NCBI GenBank assembly: GCA_047495785.1
Contig: JBLDXI010000009.1
Location: 2,914,001 to 2,978,000 of the forward strand
Direction: 5' to 3'
DNA length: 64,000 bases
Origin: Lepidodermella squamata
Taxonomy: Eukaryota; Gastrotricha
Below the pieces are notes generated by a model, which saw only the letters and a program-made list of their open reading frames with translations, had not been told where the DNA came from and searched no databases. The translations under genes were made by a program, and so were the position numbers. Numbering within the stretch: position 1 is the stretch's first letter; the number at the start of each line of letters is the position of its first letter. Positions 1 to 10,974 of the stretch are shown one piece after another.

Positions 1-3000
1 TGAGCAGCCAACATCAGAGGAGTCTCACCTGAAAAAATTGAATTTCATAGAATTTATATACCTATAGGAAAATAAAAAATATAAAAAACCCCTAAATTTA
101 GGGTCCAGTGTTAAATTGGAGGCTCCATCACTAGCTAGTTTGTCGAGTTTCAAATCTTCAATTGAACCCCAATTTTTTAATAGTGAAGGGTTTATAGCCC
201 TGGCATGTTAAAATTAGCAATTAGAGTGAAACTCAACCAATAAGAAATAGACTTATTAAACAATTAAGCAAACTTTTCCAATGACTTAATTGAAAATTTT
301 CCCGACTTTTATAGCCACTATTAGGGCGTGAAATTGAAATTTTAATTAATGATAAGCAGCACGTGATATTGCTGGCACGAGCGCTGACTAAAGCTAAAAA
401 TATCAATTTATAGAGTCTGGATTTGGGGCGCAGGACCTTATAGCGATCCTTTTTTCAAATTTCTTTGAATTAAATTTGCATAGGTCAATCTTGAATTAGT
501 AAAAAAGAATTTCCAGATTTAAATATAAAATTACCTGGCTCTGATTGAATTTCGGCAGATTCTGGACAATTTTGATAGAGCACTCGAACCATGTACAATT
601 GTCCAGCCATCGAAGCGCATGCTAATGGCGTCAAACCCGCAACATTTCGCGTCAAAAGCGCCTCGGGACATTTCCTAGCCAAAAACCGCACAATATCCAA
701 GTGATTACTCGCAGCGGCGGCCATAACCGGGGTCTGGCCATGTTTCGCCTCTCGCCACTTTGCAACGTCAGGCAGTTTCTCGGTCAAAAATCGCGTCAAC
801 AGGTGGTCACCCATCGCGGCGGCACACATCAAAGACGTGAAATCTTGCCGATTAGTCTGAGCCGCCGCGTCATGGCATTTCGCCATCAAAAAGCGCACCG
901 CATCGAGATGACCGGCTTTAGTCGCGATGTGAAGCGGCAGCTCGCCGTCAACATCTTCCTTCCTCGCCGCCTCCGGGTGCACATCGTAAACCCACTCAAC
1001 CGAATCGATGTTACCGTGGAGAGCCGCGAACGACAAAGCTGTCGCTTCGTTCTTATCAAGCGCCTTAACTAAAGTGCCTCGAACATTCCGCTCGTGAATA
1101 AATCTGGCAATATCAGTCTGGCCGATCATTAACGCGAGTTGGATCAGATTCCGCCCGTTCGAATCGACTATTTCATGCAGATCCAAACCGTGGGGGATGA
1201 AATGCTCAAACAAATACCGAACAGCCTCGACATGGCCGTTTTGAACAGTTCGAAGTAGAATTAAGGCGGAGAAGTCTCGGTTGAATTTAACATGTTTCTC
1301 CTCCAGGAAATAACTTGCTATTTCCAGCCGATTTTGGGCAATTGCATGCATTTGAGGCGTGAAGTTGCTATCGTCCTCCAGTTCCATCAAATCAGCGTAC
1401 TTTTCCGAGAGAAATTTGGCAACTTCCAAATGGCCATTTCGACTCGCGTAAGATAACGGGTTCATGTTGTTAAGCGGCTTGTTGCTCGGCGGTTTTTCAG
1501 CTTTGATTTCAGCTAGCAGTTGAACAGCGTTAAGGTGGCCGCATCTCGCCGCACAGGTCAATGTCATTTCGTTGAAATTAGGCCGATTTGCATATTCAGC
1601 CTCAATCGTGTCTAAATCACCGCGCGCACATGCGATAATTAACGGGTCACTTATCGCGGGGTCGAGGGTCAGCGCGAGCCATTTCATTTCTGTGTATAAT
1701 CACGCCGATACGGATGTAGAGCTGAACTCAGCCTCGGAATATACCGGCTTGATTTCAGATAATTTTCCATTGTTTCAAATAATCGGTAGAAAACAGTTTC
1801 ATGGTCGTGATTTTCCAGTTTTAGCATTTCGACAAATTTCGCTGCGCCCAGGCGTCGGCAAATTAACCAAAGCCAGCTTTGGAGGGTTTCGTTTTCGAAT
1901 GGCAAACTATCAAAGGCGACATGAAGTATCGTCCGGCCATTCAATCGATGAATTTTCGTTCCACATAATTCGATTAAATTCTCGTCATTTATATACGTAA
2001 AAACCTTTGCCAATAATCGGAAGTTTTGATTGTCCAACATATCGATCGGTATAGCTAGCTCGGGAATTTCTTCCGAGGAAATTCCTAACTGACCTCTGAG
2101 AATAACCATTCGAATATCGCTGATATTGTCTTTTTTGTACAGATTTTTAGCAATTTGAAGTGCGGCGTTGTATTGTAACTTCGGAACGCAATATTCATCC
2201 GGACTTCGTTTAACAATCAAACCTTCTCGATCGAAGACACGGCATAACGCTCGTGATTTCAATCGAGAATCAGCGTTCGAAGCAAAGCCCCATAGTAGAG
2301 ACAAATCGTCAAGACTGACCGGTTCGCCGGGTTCGAAGAACAGAAACGCGAAATAGCCGTTCCGCATGGGTAAATCCATGCGTTCGATGCCTAATTTCGT
2401 CAACAGAGCGACGTTTTTCTCCACCGAATCGCCGGCTAATTTCAACAGATATTTCAACTGCTCGTCGACTGATGTCTTATTAGCGACACTTGTTAAATGA
2501 TTTGAGGCCAAATTCGCGAGAAGAGGGGTCCATAGGCAAATTTTGTCGGATAATTTCACGAAATTCTCAAAGCTCAATTTCCCAGCTAGGTTGTACGTAG
2601 TTTCAAGCATGTTTATGAACATATTTTGATCTACGTTCATTCGGCCGACTCGAAAATGTCGATTGAAGTTAAGCAGCTCGGTTTTATCAGGGGTTTTGCT
2701 GGAAATAGCGATGCAATAAACCGGGGCGGTGTATTTTACCCGCAAGCAATCGACGAGTTTCATGTTGGAGAAATCGTCCAGGACAAATAGAATTCGGCAG
2801 TGTTTCGACGTGAAATGATTGGCGATGCCTTCGAGGTCGAAAAACATCTCATCAAAGTCATCGGGCCAGAGTTGGCGACCGGCTTGTTCGGCGAGACGGG
2901 CGATCTTTTCACAGAAGGCCTCTTCGGTATCGCGGTCGAAATCGCGAGAATTCGCCCATCGCGAGCAATTAACCCATAATACAATATTGATAGCGCATCG

Positions 3001-4942
3001 CCGATATAGGTGATATTCGTTTTTCGAGAGAACTTGAGAAAGCAAAGCCGTTTTACCGACACCGGAATCACCAGACACCAACAAATATCCTGAAATAAAA
3101 ATGTCTCCCTTCAAGACCTGTAAATAATTTTCGGAATTGAACCAATAATTTCTTAACAATTTTAAATATTTTTCTACACTTTCAGTGGAACCTAATTTGT
3201 GGAATTCGATTTTGATAAAAAAGTTCGTTCGGAACTAAATAAGGGAATACTCTATGACTAGCCATGGAGTAATCCTATTCCTACATGTGCAGGTTCTATG
3301 CCAATTGAGCAAACGAAAATTGAGCAACGAAAATTGAGCAAGGGCTTTTGAGCAACGATGTGAGAGCAAACGAAATTATAGCAAAACGAAAAAAGAGCAA
3401 ACGAGTTTAGAGCTAAACGACTTTTGAGCAAAATGAAATGAGAGCAAAATGACACCAGGGCAAATTATGTTTATAATAAATATAAGAGCTGAAATTAATT
3501 ATTAAATTTACTCTTGTGTCATTTTGCTCAAAAGTCGTTTTGCTCTAAACTCGTTTGCTATTTTTTCGTTTTGATCTTTTTTCGTTTGCTCTCACATCGT
3601 TGCTCAAAAGCCCTTGCTCAATTTTCATTTGCTCAATTGGCATAGAACCCATACGCACTATCTGGAGCCACTTTTTGGGGAATTAAAAAGGGTCATACAT
3701 CATACCCCTGTGAAAATAGCATATAAAGTTGAAATAAAAATTCCACCTTAAAAATGTTATGGTGGCATAATTTTGCCATTCGCATGTAGGAACTTGAAGG
3801 ATTAAAATTCCAAAAAATACTTTCGAAATTTTGGGAATTTTCTTGATTGGAAATTTATTTAGAATTCAAAAAGTTCTACGCGTGATTTTCAGTAAAATAC
3901 CTCGTCATGGTTTAGCGATAAAGGCGTAATTCAACAAAATTCACTAAATTATTCGAAAAGGTCGCTAGTTTAATATTTTCAATTTTTCAATATTAGGAAT
4001 TTTTTCAATCAAACCTTGATCTTGCTGCTTGCAGATTTCTCTCAAATCCTTCAACACTTTCTCCTCCTCGTCTTTTCGATGGAAATACCGATAGAAATTC
4101 GGAACATTTACAGTCGTAAAATCACTGTGTGATGGATAATAATTTTTTTTATTTCGTGTCAATTTTTTTATGACTTGCTTGTTTGACGGGTATGTCGCGT
4201 TAGACAAATGGGCACTTTTATCAGGTCGCATTTTTGGTTTGAACATGGCTCGAACACGGTCGGCGATCTCTTCGAACAGTTCACCAGGCGTTTTTTCAAC
4301 ACCAAAATCCAGCCATCGAGTGTCGTCGAGCGGGTACGGCAGCCATGTGTCATCATTGCCCGGCGTCGCTACGTCACCATCGGGCCCTGGTGAGTGCAAT
4401 TTGATTGGTAGAATGTGTTTACGGCGTCGTTGCGCGTGATTGAACTCGAGACGGCATATCGGATTTTTCTGGTAATTTGCGTCATAAATTAGGACAAATA
4501 ACTGGCATCGATCAAGTTCACGGCGGATGCGCTATAATATCAGCAAATTATCGTAATTTTTTACTAATAAATCGCAAAATTACCTGAATTAAAATGTCTT
4601 CAGGAGCTCGATCAACACGCTCTTTGCTGCCGAAAATTTCGAATTTTTCACTGCAATCACGGAGAATTGAAATTAGCCATTTCAGGTCTTCGAGGCGTTG
4701 AGACCAGCTCGAGCTGATGTAAATCCGTTGAACGACTTTCCTCAGCCCATCTGGAATGGGGAAAATTAAATTTGATGGAATATTCTAACCCTGAATTTCC
4801 AACCAGCTGTGCGGACTGACGGCTTATCGCCGTTATCGACTTCTTTCTCCGCGAAATTAAGGATTATATTGTCGATTGGCAGTTGATTAATTGTCGTAAC
4901 CGAAGCTCTTCGGATACTAGCGCGCCGCGGCTTTTGAGACAT
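1..4942 (-). CDS. TIR-like / NB-ARC (STAND NTPase) / ankyrin-repeat protein, 3' end beyond window
   Basis: Probable signalling sensor of the NLR/Apaf-1 type. Exons assembled on the minus strand: 4942-4804, 4750-4584, 4531-4015, 3191-1728, 1689-535 and 28 to beyond position 1; all phases agree. Residues about 52-190 look like a TIR domain: a first strand reading IYISSSW, then QLFVLIYDANY and an ICRLEF segment that resembles the W/C-x-x-E region holding the catalytic Glu of NADase TIRs. A P-loop (GDSGVGKT, about residues 315-322) and a Walker B (ILFVLDDF, about 408-415) mark an NB-ARC ATPase. From about residue 770 there are at least nine ankyrin repeats (for example GELPLHIATKAGHLDAVRFL), and the exon at 28-1 begins GETPLMLAA, so repeats continue outside. 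The start is the first ATG upstream of the TIR. The 38-nt intron joining NB-ARC to ankyrin is unusually short; the alternative is two overlapping ORFs. Immune or cell-death function is inferred from architecture only. Confidence 0.8.
3293..3649. repeat. Fold-back (inverted) repeat element, about 357 bp
   Basis: The left arm (3293 to about 3460) and the right arm (about 3515-3649) are imperfect reverse complements. The outer ends read GGTTCTATGCCAATTG and CAATTGGCATAGAACC. The arms are made of degenerate GAGCAAACGA-like units, with an AT-rich centre of about 50 bp. It lies wholly in the 823-bp intron between the TIR and NB-ARC exons. No clear target duplication is visible. It may be a MITE-like or fold-back element or a satellite-derived palindrome. 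Confidence 0.8.
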
Positions 4943-5131
4943 AAGGATCGAAAATTTTACGTGGCCTGGAAACCTGTACAAGGCATTTTTGATTATACTA
5001 TTTTTCTTTACAAAGTCATTAGCAAACCTGCTATTGATAAGATTTTACCGCAAAAATGCATGGAAATGTATCAATTGGCATCTTGCGAGCGTTTTTTGTC
5101 TATTCAACAATATTTCTTTGAGGTACCCTAG

Positions 5132-5655
5132 AATTTGCAGTGGTTAATAATGGCAATTTTAAAAGGAAATCGTGTTCCCATGGCCTGCCGCTGACGTCAA
5201 ACGTATGTTCTTCAGAGGTGGTATTAAATATAGTTCAGCCAATTTAATGGCCCGTGATTAAGCAGACAGACAAATGTTGCCCAGTTTTTTTCTGAAATTC
5301 TTTGAGAATCAAAGTGAAAGAACCGACAAAGGTCTGTTGTCTGTTGCAGGAATTTGAAACATTCCAGGCAACGCTGTAAATATTGTTTCTGTTATTCCGT
5401 TGTCTATTTCCGATGTGTAACGGACTTTGGGCTTCAAATCGAAAGACGTCTCATCGAAGATCGTATAAAAAGGGAAAAACACGACCGGAAAGTTACTGCG
5501 TTAGAATTCTAAGATAAAACTCCGCATCCGTGTTACACTTAGTTTAGAATTACAAGCTTTAATGGCTTACAGGATGCATTCCCTAGGTATCCGGCGCTAT
5601 CAATTCTAATCGTCCTATTCGCCTTTACAACAAAAAAAACATTTGGAATTTAAAA
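5132..5655 (+). promoter_or_regulatory. Divergent promoter region with TATA box upstream of receptor A
   Basis: No coding region is seen between the minus-strand TIR gene (start 4942) and receptor A (start 5656). A good TATA box (TATAAAA) lies at 5464-5470, about 190 bp before the receptor ATG. This would give a transcription start near 5495. Confidence 0.5.
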
Positions 5656-8040
5656 ATGCGTCTTATTAGTCTGGTCATTCTACTCGCCTGGTCGGCGATC
5701 TCTTCTTGCGCTGAGTTGAAAGTTATGCGTATGCTCGCCTTGATTCAGTTCACTGGAGCGGAACCTCGGGATGGAAGAATTTGCCAAGCAACAATGCAGG
5801 TTGCAGTCAATAGCGTGAATGCAAGGCGAGATTTGCTGCCGGACTATCGTGTTGAAATCGATTTCCAAAACGAAGAACCCGGTTCAAGAATGTCACCCCG
5901 GCGATTTATCGAGTTTACCAGGCAATTTGACAATGCCAATAGATCAATGTTACTCGCCCCAGTTTTTGTCGGACCGAACGGGAACTGCCAGAATGTGGCA
6001 AGAGCTGCTGTTAGTTATCGAATGGTTCAGTTCTCAACAGGCTGCGGCGGAGCCCAATTCACAGCTAACAGGAAACAATTCCCTAACCTTTACAGAAGCC
6101 GAATTCCGAACGAGCCGCGAATAATTCCTATACTTATCTTTATTCAAAGAATAGGGCTTTGGAAGCAGATCGGAATTTTGACCTTTGCTGGGAATCAAAA
6201 CGAATTCTTAGTCGGCAGGAATCTTCACACTGCTGCAACCCAAGCTGGAATCGAGGTTGTATGGTTTGGCACGATAATGGATATGGATGAAGATGTGGTA
6301 ACTTCTTTGAAGAAAAGTGATGCTCGAATCATTTTCGTTCAATTCAGTGATGCCCCTCGTTACATTCAATTCATGTGCCTAAGCTATCAAGGCGGAGTTA
6401 CTGGATCAAGATATCTATTCGTTATGCAAACTGTTGTCTTCATCAATCCTTACAGCAGTGACTATCAACTGCCAAAAGGTTGCAATCGTGAGATGGTTCT
6501 AGAGCAGATCAAAATCACATTTTGGATAGGAGTGTTTGATTTTGCCATTGGTGATACCGGGGCAACTTCCCTAAACTACACTCTCGATGAATTTGAGAAG
6601 AAAGTGGACTTGCTGACTAACTCGTCTCGTAGTGCTGACTATGACAGAAGGCATCGATGCCACGATACAATGACTCAAGCTCTAGTGACTCTGGATGTCG
6701 CTGATAAGAGGCTGAAAGCAGAGTTAAACTTGTCACTTCAAGATCACCAGCGATTCCCAGACTTGGTTATGCGGGTTGTGAATGAAACAGCATCGACAGC
6801 TAATGTCTCAGGTCTTAGGATAGGCCCCATTGAATACTCAGACAGGCTGGAAGTGGACAACGAGCCGCAATGGATATCTCAGTTCATTGAAGGAAAATGG
6901 CGCCATGTTTACAAAGTTTGGCATTTAGGAAATAACGGGAGTAACACTCTGGAACCTAAAGCATACGCCAGCCAGGGTTTCGCTGACCCAATCTGGATGA
7001 CCAAAGATGGAAAACCACCTAAAGATCTATCCGATGTAGCAATTTTCAAACAAGACGTCCCTATATTTGTAACTTGGCTAGTCGCCGGAATAATTTGCGT
7101 AGCCACGGTCTTCACCTTTCTTATGGCACTGCAAGTTGTTAGGATTGGATTGCGCCAGAAGAGTGGATTTGGGAATCTGCACAAGCTAAATAGCGTTTTG
7201 TTAATGGGACTTGTCCTTCTTTACGGATCCAGCCTCGCTTATTCGGTTAATCCATCTATAGCTGGAGAGTCGATTTGCACAATTCGTTTAGCTTTGGCGA
7301 TATTAGGGTTTGCCTCCGTAAATGGGAGTGTCTGTATTAGAATGTTAGCGGTGAAAGATTTCCTGGCGAGCTTAAATAGAAAGCCTCGAAAATTAAGACG
7401 AAAAAAGATTGCATCATTGCTATCGGCTGCCAATCTTGCGTCTAGATCGATTGAAAAGCCACCGGAGCGAACACCTAAAGCTATCCTGGCTGAAGGAGCG
7501 CATCGCGCATTCTGCATGACTTGCATCTTCATTTCAATTCATCTAGTAGCAGCCATTGTTTTTCTTGGGGTGGTTGATCGTCAGCTTTTGGTGTCTACAG
7601 TCTCACCTACAATTTATGACGCTTCGAGCGATATCAACTTTCGAATTCAAAATGTTTCCTGTCAATCATACTATCAAGATATTTGGATAGGAGCTATAGC
7701 AGCTATTAATTTTGTCTTGTTAGCTTTCGCAACATTCTCGTCTTTCGAAATCCGTAAATTGGTTCCCCCGCAGGAAATAAAGTCCGAGTTGCGGGCAACC
7801 AAATTTGCATCGATAAACCAGTTGACGTTGCTTGTTTTCTTCACTCTCCTTATTGTTATGTTGCCATCTGGAATTTACGAAATTCTTGCAATAATTATTG
7901 GATGCGCAGCTTTTGGCAGCACGACGGCTCTAATTTGTTGGCTTTCTACATTGGAAACGAAACCGTCGAACGAGAATGCTTCTCGCGCTGGATCCGCGGC
8001 TAATTTTGCTCTTCGCACGGAAATGAGTCATCAAGCGTGA
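5656..8040 (+). CDS. GABA-B-like class C G-protein-coupled receptor (receptor A)
   Basis: Intronless ORF of 794 aa. A signal peptide (residues 1-19, MRLISLVILLAWSAISSCA) leads into a Venus-flytrap ligand-binding domain of the ANF_receptor fold (about 25-455), then seven hydrophobic segments (about 474-770). There is no cysteine-rich domain between them, as in GABA-B receptors. The DGKPPKD motif just before the first membrane helix matches the W-GG-x-PP-x-D junction typical of the GABA-B family. The tail is short (about 30 residues). It is homologous along its whole length to the receptors at 8422 and 24270. It probably sits in the plasma membrane as a G-protein-coupled dimer; the ligand is unknown and GABA should not be assumed. 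The chosen ATG begins a clean signal peptide. Confidence 0.88.
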   Translation: MRLISLVILLAWSAISSCAELKVMRMLALIQFTGAEPRDGRICQATMQVAVNSVNARRDLLPDYRVEIDFQNEEPGSRMSPRRFIEFTRQFDNANRSMLLAPVFVGPNGNCQNVARAAVSYRMVQFSTGCGGAQFTANRKQFPNLYRSRIPNEPRIIPILIFIQRIGLWKQIGILTFAGNQNEFLVGRNLHTAATQAGIEVVWFGTIMDMDEDVVTSLKKSDARIIFVQFSDAPRYIQFMCLSYQGGVTGSRYLFVMQTVVFINPYSSDYQLPKGCNREMVLEQIKITFWIGVFDFAIGDTGATSLNYTLDEFEKKVDLLTNSSRSADYDRRHRCHDTMTQALVTLDVADKRLKAELNLSLQDHQRFPDLVMRVVNETASTANVSGLRIGPIEYSDRLEVDNEPQWISQFIEGKWRHVYKVWHLGNNGSNTLEPKAYASQGFADPIWMTKDGKPPKDLSDVAIFKQDVPIFVTWLVAGIICVATVFTFLMALQVVRIGLRQKSGFGNLHKLNSVLLMGLVLLYGSSLAYSVNPSIAGESICTIRLALAILGFASVNGSVCIRMLAVKDFLASLNRKPRKLRRKKIASLLSAANLASRSIEKPPERTPKAILAEGAHRAFCMTCIFISIHLVAAIVFLGVVDRQLLVSTVSPTIYDASSDINFRIQNVSCQSYYQDIWIGAIAAINFVLLAFATFSSFEIRKLVPPQEIKSELRATKFASINQLTLLVFFTLLIVMLPSGIYEILAIIIGCAAFGSTTALICWLSTLETKPSNENASRAGSAANFALRTEMSHQA

Positions 8041-8376
8041 TGTCTTGTGTTTTACGAAGTAAAAAATTGCTATTGATTGCGTGTTGATATACACCTGGAT
8101 TCGTTTTAAGCCGTGGATTAGGATAAAAGACACTAATTACGAACAATTATCACGGAAAAAAGAAATTATTTGCCCTAAAACCCTGAATGGCATGGCCTAT
8201 TATGAGGCTAAAACCGAGTGGTATTAATGGAGACAGAACGGAAAAATATAGTCATTAGTCTTCCTTTAAAGAATTATCCACCTCCAATTAGTGACTGGGG
8301 GTGACTGTGATATCTAGTGAAATCTAATTAGGCTATCTAACTAATTAGGCATCAGGTTCCGCTGGGGGTGGTCGAA

Positions 8377-8383
8377 TATAAAG
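8377..8383 (+). promoter_or_regulatory. TATA box of receptor B
   Basis: TATAAAG lies 39 bp upstream of the receptor B ATG, implying a very short 5' leader. The same block (GTCGAATATAAAGCCTGAG) recurs at about 23037-23055 upstream of a decayed receptor copy. The promoter was therefore duplicated with the gene. Confidence 0.55.
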
Positions 8384-8421
8384 CCTGAGATTGAACGAGA
8401 TTTGGAGGAATATTCTTAAAA

Positions 8422-10674
8422 ATGAAGTTTTACCTTACTTCGCCCCTTTTCGCCGTTTTTGCCGTGGTCATTGAATCGCAGAATATGAAGCCATTCATTC
8501 TACGTCAACTCGCCCTGATTCAGTTTACAGGCGCCGAGCCTCGAGATGGTCGAATATGTCAAGCGGCAATGCAAGTTGCTGTTAACAGCGCAAACGCAAA
8601 TCCGAATTTCTTGCGTGACTATCACATCGAAGTAGACTACCAAAACGAGGGGGCGAATTCAGAAATGACCCCTCGCCGATTCATGGAATTTGCCACTCGA
8701 CAATCTTCGCCAGGATCCCCATCTCCCGTTGTAGTCGGTCCTTACGCGAACTGTCAAAATATCGCTAGAATCGTACAACGTCACAACATGATTCAATTTG
8801 CGACTGGGTGTGGCGGTCCACAGTTCACGGCGAATCGACTGAAATACCCAAATTTATACCGGAGTCGAATGCCCAACGAGCCTCGCCTCATCCCTATCTT
8901 GTTTTTCATTCGGCAAATTGGCTCCTGGAGGCAGGTTGGAATCCTAACATTTGCCGGCGACAAGAATGAATTTGCCGTCGCCAGCAACCTGCACGCATCA
9001 CTTAGCCAAGCTGGCATCGAAGTGGTTTGGTTCGGAGGCATCTTGGATATGGACAGCAATGTGATAAGTTCTTTGAAAGCTAGTGCTACTCGTGTTTTGC
9101 TCGTCCAGTTCAGTGATGTTAGCCGTTTTGTCCAATTCATGTGTCTCAGCCATCAAGGCGGAGTTCGTGGGCCCCGTTACGTTTTCGTGATGCAAACAGA
9201 GGTTTTTGTTGATCCGTACAGTAGCGAATACACTTTGCCAGCATTTTGCACCCGAGCTATGATCCTCGAGCAAATGAGAATAACTTTCTGGATCGGAGCT
9301 TTTGATTTTGCTGTCACTGACAACGGGCCAACTAGCCTTGTCTATGGTCTGCAAGAATTTGAGAAACGTCTTGATGATCTGACTAATAGATCTCGTAGTG
9401 CTGATTATGACCAGCGGCACCGATGCCACGATTCCATGGCTCAAGCCCTTGTAACACTAGATTTGGCCGAGAGAACCCTGAAATCGAGATTAAACATGAC
9501 GCTTAAAGACCACATTAACTATCCTGAGCTAGTGTTACAAGTCATAAATGCCAGTGCGGCCTCGTTGAATGTTTCTGGCCTAAGAATCGGGCGAATTCAG
9601 TATAACGATCGGCTCGAGGTCGACAATGAGAACCAATGGATTGCGCAATGGATCGACGGAAATTGGCGCTATATCTACAAAGTCTGGCATGTTATGAATA
9701 ATGGCAGAGCAACTTTCGACCAGATTTCTTCATACAGATACGAGATGTTGGCTGATCCTATTTGGAACACAGATGACGGCAAACCACCTGCTCATCTGTC
9801 ATACTTTAGCACGAGGAAGGCTGGTCTGTCCAATTTAGTTTTCTGGCTGGCGTTATCAACCGTTGTCGCCTCGTTTATTATCCTGATTTTCCTTGAAGTT
9901 AACTTCCGTTCTCATCAAGCTTCACGTTGCCTGTCCAGTCAGCTTTCGATCCTTGGCGGCGGTTGCCTACTCATTGGTTCATTCCTTTTCGCAATAGACG
10001 CAGAGACATTCCCGGTTGCAGTCTGCAGCTCGAGAATTCTCATCTCCGTCTTGGGCTTGAGTTTGATTAATGGATCGGTGTCATCTCAAATGGCTTTAAT
10101 CGCGCGCTATTTGCGGACCTCTCGAACCCAAACCGAGACGACCATTCAAAGCCGCTCACATCAAATTCCAATTTCTGATCACCATTCATCTGCAGCTCGG
10201 ATCTTAGCAGCAAATGACTTGAAACGAACGTCGAAGCTGTCAACGTTATTTGCAGTTATTTTCACTGCCATGAACCTGATCATTAGCGCCGTTACACTTT
10301 TCGGCGCGAGAAATCCACGCTTATTAACCTACGTATCATCCTTCGAGTTTGATGTGGAAAAGGAGGAGTATTACGTTGTTAGAACTGCGTCGTGTGCTAA
10401 TGAGTATTATCAGGTATGGATCGGCCTACTCGCTTGCCATTTGATCCTCCTCGCAACAGCCGGGTTTCTCGCCTACGAGATGCGGGATCAGCCAGCGGTA
10501 ATCAACGAGTTCTTGAGCACGCGCTTGAATGCAATTAACACGGTGACGTTATTAACATTGCTAGCTGTTCTGTTTTTCACCGTACCGTCTCGTGAATTGA
10601 GTAACCTGATCGTGTTAATTTTCGGAGGTCAGCTGTACGCTGTGATAACCGCCGTAATACTTTTTTTAGTATGA
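8422..10674 (+). CDS. GABA-B-like class C G-protein-coupled receptor (receptor B)
   Basis: Intronless ORF of 750 aa and tandem paralogue of receptor A, 382 bp downstream. A signal-like N-terminus (about 1-20) is followed by a Venus-flytrap domain sharing blocks such as ALIQFTGAEPRDGRICQA and NLYRSRMPNEPR with receptor A. The DGKPPAH junction follows, then seven hydrophobic segments (about 470-750). The protein ends within a few residues of the seventh helix, so it has almost no cytoplasmic tail. The membrane half is more diverged from receptor A than the ligand-binding half. A TATA box lies just upstream. The 3' end and following sequence are duplicated at about 29100-29340. Function is as for receptor A; the missing tail may mean that it signals through a partner subunit (inference). 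Confidence 0.87.
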   Translation: MKFYLTSPLFAVFAVVIESQNMKPFILRQLALIQFTGAEPRDGRICQAAMQVAVNSANANPNFLRDYHIEVDYQNEGANSEMTPRRFMEFATRQSSPGSPSPVVVGPYANCQNIARIVQRHNMIQFATGCGGPQFTANRLKYPNLYRSRMPNEPRLIPILFFIRQIGSWRQVGILTFAGDKNEFAVASNLHASLSQAGIEVVWFGGILDMDSNVISSLKASATRVLLVQFSDVSRFVQFMCLSHQGGVRGPRYVFVMQTEVFVDPYSSEYTLPAFCTRAMILEQMRITFWIGAFDFAVTDNGPTSLVYGLQEFEKRLDDLTNRSRSADYDQRHRCHDSMAQALVTLDLAERTLKSRLNMTLKDHINYPELVLQVINASAASLNVSGLRIGRIQYNDRLEVDNENQWIAQWIDGNWRYIYKVWHVMNNGRATFDQISSYRYEMLADPIWNTDDGKPPAHLSYFSTRKAGLSNLVFWLALSTVVASFIILIFLEVNFRSHQASRCLSSQLSILGGGCLLIGSFLFAIDAETFPVAVCSSRILISVLGLSLINGSVSSQMALIARYLRTSRTQTETTIQSRSHQIPISDHHSSAARILAANDLKRTSKLSTLFAVIFTAMNLIISAVTLFGARNPRLLTYVSSFEFDVEKEEYYVVRTASCANEYYQVWIGLLACHLILLATAGFLAYEMRDQPAVINEFLSTRLNAINTVTLLTLLAVLFFTVPSRELSNLIVLIFGGQLYAVITAVILFLV

Positions 10675-10767
10675 CACAAGAAACAGAGCAAAACAAGCTC
10701 ATAGCCATGTATTCCTAACAATACAAATAAGGTTCAAAATATTGATTCAATATTCGATGATTAGATA

Positions 10768-10955
10768 TTATAGTTTATAGTAAATTGCAGCTGTGATAAT
10801 TAACAGAAATTTATGAATAAAATTGATGTTTCCAGAGGATACTGCTCCTTTTTGAGTGGTTTGATGTGAACTGGCACCGCTCAACGAACAGATTTCGTCG
10901 AAATCACAGTTTGCCTGAGTCAGCAGCGGGTAAGCGGCTCTAATTAATTTAAACA
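10768..10955 (-). pseudogene. Truncated copy of the last exon of the MINPP-like phosphatase
   Basis: On the minus strand this encodes the same C-terminal tail as the phosphatase at 29429-31028 (shared LLTQANCDFDEICSLSG, then HQTTQKG and a hydrophobic end), with scattered substitutions. Upstream exons are missing: the homology stops near 10955, where decayed receptor sequence begins. It is convergent with receptor B, exactly as the intact phosphatase is convergent with the receptor B-like relic at 29100-29335. This shows a duplicated two-gene unit. Confidence 0.75.
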
Positions 10956-10974
10956 CAATTTTGAGCGGGTAAGA

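Noticed and set aside
701-2000. Plus-strand ORFs of 123 and 142 aa
   Set aside because: Antisense to the ankyrin and NB-ARC exons; composition is not protein-like.
3293-3649. Possible CRISPR-like array
   Set aside because: The repeat units are short, degenerate and arranged as an inverted palindrome, without uniform spacers; the host is eukaryotic.
8998-9444. Minus-strand 148-aa ORF within receptor B
   Set aside because: Antisense shadow of the conserved receptor reading frame.
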